Source: Phoronis ovalis (Eukaryota; Phoronida; Phoronidae). From it: DNA of 14,383 nt. Under the pieces are notes generated by a model that saw only the letters and a list, made by a program, of their open reading frames with translations, was not told where the DNA came from and did not search any database. A program made the translations under genes and the position numbers. The stretch is from assembly GCA_028565635.1 (NCBI GenBank), contig JAOXYB010032664.1:1-14383 (forward strand), in the 5' to 3' direction. Shown one piece after another: positions 1 through 9,500 of the stretch. The number at the start of each line of letters is the position of its first letter. Within the stretch, counting starts at the first letter, position 1.

Positions 1-35
1 ATTTTAGGTTTGTATCCATAATTCCATAAATAAAT

Positions 36-262
36 TTTGGAATTTGGTTTGTATCAGTCAGTTTGCGTAAAAATGGAGTGCCATACTCAAATATTTTAAA
101 ATTTTGGATTGCTATACCCTTATCATATTCACAAAATTTGGATTACTACCCTACAATTTCAAAAAATTTGGATTGGGTTTGCTACCAGAAGCTAAAATTT
201 GGATTGAGTTCCGCGGCACATCCCCGTAGTCAAAAAACCTTGAGTACCCCCCCGGGATTGTA
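36..262 (+). repeat. Approximately 31-bp-period degenerate tandem array, copy A
   Basis: The core TTTGGATT recurs at 103, 137, 167 and 198 (spacings 34, 30, 31), each within a unit like AAAATTTGGATTGNNTACC, with a weaker match near 36-58. A nonrepetitive end follows with GCACATCCC, GAGTACCCCCCC and GGGATTGTA. A second copy of the whole arrangement lies at 1165-1360, so this is a dispersed element and not a simple local array. Confidence 0.65.
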
Positions 263-263
263 G

Positions 264-1164
264 GTTTGTAGTACTTTGTACTTATTAAATAGGTATACTA
301 ACAGTCCTAATTAATGTTGCTAAACACTAAATGATATCAGTCCAGCTAGATGTTAATGATCGAGGCCTATATACCGGCTGAACTCTAAAAAAGACAGATA
401 CGGGGTTTAAAAGTTTGTAACAAGTTTGAAACTGCTTGAGAAAATGTTAAATTCATAGATTATCCCCATGAGTACAGCTATACCTCTCTCTAGATTTTCT
501 TAAATTCCTGGCCATAAATTTCTACATCTCGCTTTCATGCAGTCATACTGTTCCCAAGATTCGTACATACCACACAATTAAAATTGTTTATTAACTGAGA
601 ACTGTAGCATTTCAAGTCCTTGTGGACTTTTTTTGGCTTTACATAAACGTTTTTAGGTATTAATAATGTAATTCTTGCTAAACATAAGTTTCATTTTCAT
701 TGTCAAAAAAAAGTTTTAGTCAGGACATTGTATATCGCAGTAATTGTTAAAAAAAATTATTTATTGTTTTACAAAAAAAATATATGTTCCTCGCAGAGAA
801 AAATTTACAAAAATATGTAGCCTCAAATGGATCTGCTTTCTATCTAGAGTTCTGTATATAGATGTAGAACATATATTCTTATGCCTTTTTGTTTATCCCA
901 TTATGTACATAAAATAAACAAATGTGTCTGATGTATAAAAGTATGCTTTTAATAATTATTCATGGCAGCCCGAGACCAACAACAGATATACATGCTGAAA
1001 ATACAATATTACATGCCATATAAGGATTTTTCTCTTAAACTAATAATTTGTATTAAATTTTTTAGCCAGGCTGTCTTAGGCAAAGTGCATTATTTTGGAA
1101 GATCATCTTAAAAATGGTTTTTCATTGAATTATAAAAGCATTTTAATATTTGCTTCCATGTCTT
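264..1164. other. A+T-rich spacer between the two repeat copies, no gene seen
   Basis: No convincing exon or RNA gene. A small perfect hairpin (AAGTCC-TTGT-GGACTT, 614-629) followed by a T run is present but has no evident role in a eukaryotic genome. Because the stretch is flanked by direct repeats, it might have been carried as part of a larger element; nothing inside supports or excludes that. Confidence 0.5.
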
Positions 1165-1360
1165 GAAAAATTTGGATTGCATCCTTGTTATTTTCATTTG
1201 TAGAAATGGATTATTTGTCAAATATCTTTAAATTGTGGGTTACTATGTCTATGTATTTGCAAAAATTCGGATTGAGTTTACTACCACAAGCTAAAATTTT
1301 GGATTGCATGTGTACAACACAGCGCATCCCTAGTAAGAGTACCCACCCAGGGTGTAATTC
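1165..1360 (+). repeat. Approximately 31-bp-period degenerate tandem array, copy B
   Basis: TTTGGATT or one-mismatch versions occur at 1171, 1205, 1234, 1266 and 1298 (spacings 29-34). ACTACCACAAGCTAAAATTT here matches GCTACCAGAAGCTAAAATTT of copy A. The end has GCGCATCCCTAGTAAGAGTA and then CCCACCCAGGGTGTAATT, matching copy A's end. Both copies have the same orientation, about 1.1 kb apart. Confidence 0.65.
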
Positions 1361-1616
1361 AAGCTAACTTAGCCATATTTGCATATGGTTTTTATTCGTC
1401 CGATTAACGGTCCATATATTTTGTTTTTACTGCGGAAAGCAATTTATTCATTAATATTGTTAATAAAGAAAAACCAGGAGTTTGTTTTTAATGCCGTAAA
1501 AGCACCCCGAGTGTACGAGCCTATAAATCTTTGCTTATATTGTTCAAAACTTTCATACTTTTTAGTTTCATAGCTCTCAAATCAAATTTTATATCTTATC
1601 ATAACTCCATTTATAG

Positions 1617-1716
1617 ACACAATTGGGCCAGGTCTTTGATGGCCAGAACTCAAAGCGATGATGCCAATGAGAATTTGTTGGAAGCTATATATATTTCATT
1701 GCTTGATGGAATGTAG
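1617..1716 (+). other. Possible orphan coding exon or coding remnant
   Basis: After a plausible acceptor (CCATTTATAG) an open frame encodes HNWARSLMARTQSDDANE and then NLLEAIYISLLDGM, ending in TAG at 1714-1716. The composition is protein-like compared with its surroundings. It could be the terminal exon of a gene lying to the left of the window or a leftover of a lost gene. I do not recognise the family, and no partner exon was found in 1-1600. Confidence 0.25.
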
Positions 1717-2168
1717 TGTAAGCTGGGCATTGTGATTGGCTACTTTAGTTGGGTGGTTTTTTCAAATTGATTTACTGGCTAGGAAAAAGATCCAGTTGTG
1801 TCAGAATCTATAAACAGAGATAAAATTTGAGAGGTAAGAAATTAGAAAATATAAAATGTTAAATGAAATAGTGATGCTTTACAGGCTATGAAATTCAAGG
1901 TGGATAAAAGCAATTTATTGATTAATATTGTAATTGTTACAAAAGAAGCCACAGGAGTAAAATTACCAATTAGCAATACAATCCACCTAATACAAGAGGA
2001 ACAGCAGACTACTCACAAAAGTGTAAAGTAAAAACTGAAATACCCGTGAAATATTATAAAAAATAACAACAATAAATTAACCAAGCATTCTTTGCACACA
2101 CATGATAAAAATTGAGATCCAAATATACAGTATAAAAAAACAAACATAAAACTGTGATTACTTCATGT
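1717..2168. other. A+T-rich intergenic stretch, nothing recognised
   Basis: No exon-like reading frame, RNA gene or clear repeat. A CCAAT-like ATTGG occurs near 1735, without other promoter signs. Confidence 0.4.
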
Positions 2169-2376
2169 CTGGTGGCCCTGAGCTATAACCAAGTTGTCAA
2201 GTTGTAGAAGTCAACAACTTACTATTTTAATTTTAAAAAGAGATGTCAATTAGTTGCGAATGCAAGTTGACCACACAACTCAGTTTTATTAAAAAACAGT
2301 GGGTTGTTGACATGTACAGTCAAGTTGACTTGTGTTTACAACTAGACAATTCAGGTATAGCTCATTGCCACCACAG
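2169..2376. mobile_element. Fold-back / MITE-like inverted-repeat element
   Basis: The left part (from 2169) reads CTGGTGGCCCTGAGCTATA and continues through AAGTTGTCAAGTTGTAGAAG and GTCAACAACTTACTATTTTAAT. The reverse complement of the right part (2376 back to about 2285) reads CTGTGGTGGCAATGAGCTAT, then AATTGTCTAGTTGTA and CATGTCAACAACCCACTG with TTTTTTAAT. The arms align over roughly 70 bp with scattered differences, around a central loop of some 50 bp. It is about 208 bp long with no coding capacity. This is the structure of a nonautonomous fold-back element; target duplications could not be defined. Confidence 0.6.
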
Positions 2377-3177
2377 AGAACACCTCCTCAGGAAGTAATT
2401 TGAACTGTTTTTCTACTTCTTTTCTAGAACATAAATAATTTTATTTCTTCACATTTGTATCAAAATACCAGCTGCTCACAAACTATTTATTTGGTCTTGT
2501 GAAATCTTTCTCTGACATTACAATACAACAATCAGTCTGTGGCAATTGTACAATAAATTACATTCTTGGCAGAATATATATAATGACACTGGTTTGTAAG
2601 CAGCATAATTACACACACGCACGTCTCCATATTATGTCTTTGGCTAGACATTACTGCTAGAAGTAAAAACTGCATTCTGTAAGTTGCATATTTACAGGAA
2701 CATGAATACAACATTAATCTAAACAGTAATGTTACACAGCAAACAGATATGCAATAACCATGTTTATTATAATAGCTGGAACAGATGGTTTATTCCAAGG
2801 TGAATTTGAGTTTGTTTTTGAAAGCAAAATTGTATGAAAATGCAGTTTTTGTAAACTCTTGTAATGTAGATAACATACAATAGACAGCAGATGATATAAA
2901 AATGTCTTAGTTTTTTGAGGAAATAACAACTATAATTATATGCAATATTTTTGTAGCACAATTATCTCAAAAGATTTATTTGTGCTGTACAAAAAATGTA
3001 AACATGATTAAAAATAAAAACATAAAATACAATGTAATGCAATGAAATAAAATAAAATTTTAAAAAAATGACCAACATTACTTTTTAAAAAGCAATAAGA
3101 GTTTACAAATAAATATCTCTGACATCAAAGGATTCCCATGAAGGTAAATGTCACCATTATATATAAATATACTGTTT
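2377..3177. other. Intergenic or extended 3' UTR of the GPC1-like gene
   Basis: Very A+T-rich, with several AATAAA-type hexamers on both strands and no convincing coding exon. The three short minus-strand reading frames here have no recognisable motif and low-complexity surroundings. The part nearest 3178 may be transcribed as 3' UTR if the more distal signal at 2975-2980 is used. Confidence 0.4.
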
Positions 3178-3183
3178 TTTATT
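3178..3183 (-). promoter_or_regulatory. Candidate polyadenylation signal of the GPC1-like gene
   Basis: The plus strand reads TTTATT, so the transcript reads AATAAA about 155 nt beyond the stop codon. A second copy lies at 2975-2980. With such A+T-rich DNA, chance hexamers are common, so 3' read evidence would be needed to choose between them. Confidence 0.4.
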
Positions 3184-3335
3184 ATATTACTATTAATGGC
3201 AACGGGGGTTATTTTATCACATTTTATGATTTGAGAGAAATAGTTTCATTTTAAACAGTTTCCACCTAGTTTCATTTAAACAGTTTTCATCTTAACTGAT
3301 GGATTGTTTTTACCAAACCACGTCTGCAGTTGATG

Positions 3336-3540
3336 CTACAGGTGTTCCTCAGCATCTGCTTTAAATCCCCTAGAACTGAACTTTTCCATGTAAAAACTAC
3401 CACCATTCCATATGACAACAGCAAATGCCACAACAAGTATTGTGACATGTGCTTCAAAATACTCATACCAAAGTCTTGTAAGAAACAGAGTAGCAAGACA
3501 TTGTATGCAGTTCCATAACAGAAAGTTGAATAATCTCATC
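3336..3540 (-). CDS. GPC1: GPC1-like exon 8, residues 305-371 and stop
   Basis: The last coding exon follows acceptor TTATTTTTGCAG and ends in a TAG stop at 3336-3338. It encodes two membrane segments, about 309-325 and 336-349, and then WNGGSFYMEKFSSR, a C-terminal block characteristic of the family. The tail after this block is only about ten residues, shorter than in many fungal members. Confidence 0.9.
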
Positions 3541-6500
3541 CTGCAAAAATAATGACTTCATTAATTATTTTTTGCAAGCAAATTTTCCCTTCAAATTACA
3601 GAATTATATTAACAATTATATCTTCCGGTATGATTATATCCATGAGCCTATCACACAAAGCCAGTACTTTAGGAAATTTGACAAATTAATCTATGATGGA
3701 AACTGTCTGCAAATTTCATGCCAGTGTAGAGTGTTTATCTCCCAAACTAGTTTAGGGTGACTTATTCCAGTGGCTTAACTAGTCGACAGCAATAAAAAGC
3801 TAATTACCAATAGAAATTTAATTAAATTCTGTTCAAGAAAATCACAACCAGGTTAAAATAAATCGTCTCCGCTCAGTGAAAACTCATCAGACGTTAGAAA
3901 AACATTCAATTTCTCATTTCCACTAGAAAGTATCAATGAAATGGCACGATTAGTGCCTTTTTGCTCAACATCCTAATTCACTAAAGGTTCGTAACTTACT
4001 TCTCTCCACACAGATCAATCGTTCTAAACATAAGTCCTTTGCCTTTCAATAAAAAATATCGGTATGTATCCAGATATTCTATTGCAGGCTTGATAACTAG
4101 GATGATTAAGACAACATACAGCAGCTGAAAAATAAAAAACTTATTTTATCTTTGATTGCAGTTTTTTCGGTTGCCAAGTAAATCTGTTGTTTGTTGTTGC
4201 ATAGTTGGTTATTAAGATTTCACCTATGATTTTATCTTTTTTGACCACAATTTTTATAAAAATAAAGTTGTTTTATTTTGTCTGACCGCATTTCTGATGC
4301 AAGATAAACTTAATGTATGTGGTTTTATCATGTCTGACCACAAGTCTGACCATTAATTATTTTTAACTATAATTGTATAAAAATAAAACTGCAACATGAT
4401 AGTTAGCATTCAAAACATTTTTATATATTTCCATTTTGCAAACTTATTTAGTAAATTCATGTTAAAATTTATTCTGATCTCAGATTCTACTGGCTTTTTG
4501 TCTTAAAACTTTGTCATTTTTTAATATTTAATACAGCAATTTTTAATATATTTTGATGGATACGAGGGTTAAAACAAAATATATCAGTGAAAAATTATCT
4601 AAAATTCCATTATCAAACCAATTGGAAGATTTCACCAACCTGTAGATTGCTAGAAATCAAAGCCAGTGTTCATGATAATGGAGATCAAAAAAACTTCATA
4701 CTTACTGCATGACAAAAATAGATTCCAAATGGCACAGCAACCAAAAACACAAGATCTGGCTCTGTAAAGTTACCATTACCAAGGAATGGAGTGTACCAGT
4801 ATGCAGACGTTACTTCGGGATACCAACGAATTCTGTAAAGTATGTATTTGTTGTCAGCAAGATAACCATAAAAACGGCAATTAATGCTGTGTGATAGAGT
4901 TTGATCCAGAATTCATTATTGCTTTAATTCACATGTTTAATCCGAAGTCAAGATTGATGGATTACTAATTCAGATACAGGCCTACCAGCTGCACTTGTAA
5001 ATCTACTATTATGTTACTCAAATAAGGGCAGCAATACAAACAGTAATGATACATCATAAATAGATAATAATTAGTAAGGAATATACATTTTTTTTTAACA
5101 ACTATAGATAGGAAATGCATTGTGTAACTTATGAAATTCATATTATACAAACCCAAAAGTAAGAAATGCTGGTATAATATGAATTAACACGGAGGTTAGT
5201 CTATCTGTATCATGAAAGACGAGGGAGTTTCGGAAGAATATCACAGCAGTCAATACAGGCCCATTGCACCAGGCAAATAATACGGTAAAACACACTGGTA
5301 ACCAAGGAACACCCCTGAAAGTGGAATAAGACAACCCTGTGAGCTGACAGGGAATCAAGCAACAATAATGAAGCATGACTTGTGTAAAAATCTGCAACAC
5401 ATATTTATTAAGTAAACTTAGAAACATTTATAATAACTTAAGATTGATTATTTCAATTATTTAACAGTTCTAAAACTTACAAAAAGTGTGTTCTATATTT
5501 GTATAAACCTAAATGTATCAAGGAATATAACAAAGTGAAGCTAAATCTCTAAATCAAATGCTACATGTTATACTAAAAAATATTTAATTTATAGGTACTA
5601 CCATATAGGTCAAGTATAGGTACAAAAGATGTTTTTACACTCCAAAAAATAACACTTACCAAATGAATATCATAAGACACAAGTTGACAAAGTAGCAGAA
5701 ATCTAGTAGGAACAATTGCCATTTCAACTTCCTAGAAATAAAATGGACAAAGATACAGATTTATGTATTCTACTTGAAATCATATATACCAAACAAGCTT
5801 GGTTTTGTTCTGCCTAGAGGGCATAATAAATAAGAAAAGAAATGTTTTCACAGTACTGTATCTATCACCAGTTATTCCTAGAATTTACTTGTGTGTAAAG
5901 AGAACTACAGTTTCTGATGGGATTTGATATGGCAGTGCAAGCTTACAGTTACTAGCAATAGACCCCCCAAATGGTCTGAATCTAAGTAAAAGCAAACACA
6001 GTTTACCATATTATTATTATGATTGTTATTCCTTTAAAACAAATCCCTTACTAAAAATGCTGCTTCCATTCATGGTTGAGTCAAACATCCATTCGGGGAC
6101 AAAATTGAACATGCCAAGTACTAAATGATTGCACTTTCAAACAGTATGTCGTAGAAACAAAATAAAAAGATTCAGTGGGGGAAAAAAAATTACTAAATTA
6201 AATGACCTTGCATGGAGGTAAAATTGATATTTTCAAAAGACATAATTTTAAAAAAAATGAATTTTACATACAGGTACGCAACAATAAAATGGATTAAAAA
6301 TGCCAAGTAAAATCTAAAGAGTCATGGTGAACATATCATATTTCTTCATAAAATACTTGGACATTAATGATTTCATCCCTTCAAGCAGCATGAAGCACGA
6401 TGAATTATCAATAACAAGTCAAAACTGAATGCAAGGAAGAGATCTTACAATCTCATGGGAGATATTTTTCTCTATAATTCTAACTAAAATAACATCAATA

Positions 6501-9500
6501 CTGGCCAGACAAGGAAAAGCACAGCTTACCAGTATTGAAAAAATCTGTAACTGATCAATATTGGCGTAGCTAGAGAGAAGTAATAAGGCAGCAGCCACTG
6601 TAAGTTGATTAGTGCTATGCAAAGGAATATCAGCGTTGACACAGACAAGAAGAACACCATCTTGTCAGGAATGTGATTCGATTTTATAGCCTGAAATTAA
6701 ACCAAAATATTGAGTGAATAGGTACGAGACATAGGACATATTCACATACATTTTACATTTATTTATTGTGATATAAATAAATACATACAACCTCAAGCAA
6801 ATTAAAAGAGTTCATAACACCTATCTATTTTTCATAATAATAAGAAACATTCAAGGCATCACACACATAACTATAATGGTAAAATGACAAAAGTTTTTAT
6901 GGCTCCATGTAGGTTCTCCCAATTATCATACAGGTATGATAAAAGTTTTAATAGCCGTCATATATGTATGATAAAGGCTTTCACGATTATCATTATATTG
7001 CTTTGACATCACCAAAGTGATACACTTTGAGAAATAATGGTTGTTTTATAAAAGCTTACTGTATAAGAAAAAGTATGCAATTTGCATAATTTTTCAGCGG
7101 CCACAATTTATAATAATAAGTAAATATTAAGTAAACAATTCTATGGTTGATAATATGTAAAGGGACATTACTCAATAGCATCCCTAATTTTGTAAAACAA
7201 ACGAGCACAGGAGAGCCGCGGTAATCATAATGGCACATATAAAAATATAGGCTTTTTCAACTTCATGTATGAAACCGGTTACTTGGATGATCCTAATTTA
7301 ACCCTCAATGTCAAAGTTGTTTTGGCCTTGCCAAAAAGTTACACCTTTTTATTTCATATTTAACAAAAGAGTAAAATGCAATAAATTCCCTACCTACCTA
7401 CCCTATTTTTTAGCCATGTAATAGTATTCATACCTATATTTTTAGTCCTAACATGTGCACAATAGGAAATTACATTAACTTCCAAAGAAACACTACTTCT
7501 TTTAATATCACTGTCATAATAGAAAAATCCCAAGAGTTAAAAGTTTTTTTTGCAGTTTACTGTATGTACATGCTTTTCACAATTCATTTTTACAAAACAA
7601 CCAAAAAATTATTGTTGTACAAATATTAGAATCTGATACACCGTTTGAAATACATTAGCTATAGTACATATAAACAAAAACTTTTCAATTGAACTCATTA
7701 TATAATTTGATATTTTAAAAATGTAACTGGAGGTAATTAAGCACTGAATATGTGAGGCCTATATATACTATATATGCAGACCTTTACTGAGTCTGACTGT
7801 ACATTCTCAATGGGGGAATGCATAGGATTATGAGAAATTACCATATAAGAGATCAAAACAAATACTGACTGTATGAAAGTGAAGCATTAAATTGCTTTAT
7901 TACATTGCTAGGAATTGTAATGTTAAGTGTTGATGCCTTTGTACTGAGATAACATTTTATTGCTGCTTTGTTATGAACAGAAAAGCTATAACTATAATTA
8001 TAGCATAGCATATCCTACTAATCAAAATAGAAGATGGATCATCAATTCCTGCTTTAGTACTGAATTACTCCTCTATTTAATAATTTGAATACATGAGATG
8101 TTGCACATAATGAATTACTTGTTAATTTTATTGCTATTAATGTATTAACTGAAAATTTCATCAAAACAATTGTAAAGAGTTCAAGGAATAATCCATCTAT
8201 AGTAAGCAGTTATTAATCAGTGTACAGTAATAAATTATTGCAAGTAAATCAAACTATTGAATTCCAAAGGATTTACAGAATTATTAAGCAAAACATTAAA
8301 AGGAAATATTCTAATGAATCAAACATGTCGATGAACAATTCTAGAGAGCCTGGTAATGGTACATGCAATATGGATGTAGAAGTGAATATATACCTTGGTG
8401 TACCACTGTTAATCTCAGCTGTAGGATGTCTACTGAATATCATCGCTTTTATCGGGTTACTTTCTATTAAGCACAAAAAACCAAGAACATTTTTATTGTT
8501 TAGTTTGGCAAGCTCAAATTTTATTACTGCAAGTGTAAGTTTTGCCAATACCTCTATTATAGTTTTCACAAATGAAGAATTTAACTGCATAATTGAATTT
8601 CTTGTAAATGATGCTGATATTGGCAGTGAAGCCGCAGCAGGATTAGTTATTGTAACAGCAATGGTATACTTGGGAATGGTAGCTATAGAATTTTTAACAT
8701 TAGTTGCAATGACAGTAGACATGTTTATTGCTGTTTGGAAGCCACTGAGACACAAGTCCATAGTTACAAAATATCGTACTTGTGTATTTGTTGTAATAAT
8801 TTGGCTGTCGGTTGTTGCATTAGTTATACTTTTAACAACTCTGAGTGTAAAATTAAATCCCACATTTCGTGTCTATGACTTTGTAACAGTAATTGCTTCT
8901 TCTGCCAGTATAGGAGTTTTTTTAGTTCTATGTAGTATGTATGTCTTTATTTTCCATCGCATAAGAAAGCAAATTAGTCTTCATGCAACTGCTAAAAGAC
9001 TTCTGAAGTTGAGAAAGAGTACAATTACAGTTATTATGATACTAGTGTTGTTTGCAATATGTTATGGGCCAATCTGCATAAATGCATACATCGCAAAAGG
9101 ACCATTACTCAGTGGTTTGGTATACTGGACCTATGTTAGTCATTGCATGCTCATTACAGACACAATTATTGAACCTATCATCTTTATGTCTCGAGATCCC
9201 TTGGTAAAGGAATCTTTAAAGATTTTAGCAAGAAATTGCGGTTTCTGCAGAGTCAAGAAAGTTGCATCAGATCAGACAAGCAGAAGTAAAAGAAAATATG
9301 AGCTAAGGCAAGTTGAACCTGAGGAAATTAAAGAAGAAACACATTCACATTCACAAAACAGCACTCCTAACTGCTGTTTTCCTGAGATTTATGAGGGGTC
9401 GGCTGTTTTGTATTTGAATCATGCTTGTCATACAGAAGATACCATCATACACAACCCGGGATCAGGGCACAAAACCTATGAAAATAAGGCGAACTGCTCT

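Noticed and set aside
614-629. Perfect 6-bp hairpin followed by a T run, like a bacterial terminator
   Set aside because: The window is eukaryotic, there is no gene upstream, and such short hairpins are frequent by chance.
2532-2961. Three overlapping short minus-strand frames
   Set aside because: They are low-complexity translations of A+T-rich DNA without splice sites or recognisable motifs.
7056-7238. Minus-strand frame ending at a GTAAGC donor, as a possible extra exon of the acyltransferase gene
   Set aside because: The phase needed to join exon 3 meets a TGA a few codons upstream, and exon 2 at 10155-10218 already satisfies both phases.
8220-8324. N-terminal extension of the GPCR frame from 8220
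   Set aside because: The codon at 8220 is GTG and not ATG; there is no methionine codon before 8325, so eukaryotic translation would start there unless an upstream exon exists.
8273-8863. 196-residue minus-strand open frame opposite the GPCR
   Set aside because: It is the antisense shadow of the receptor's hydrophobic codons, with no family motif, and the sense frame carries clear GPCR structure.
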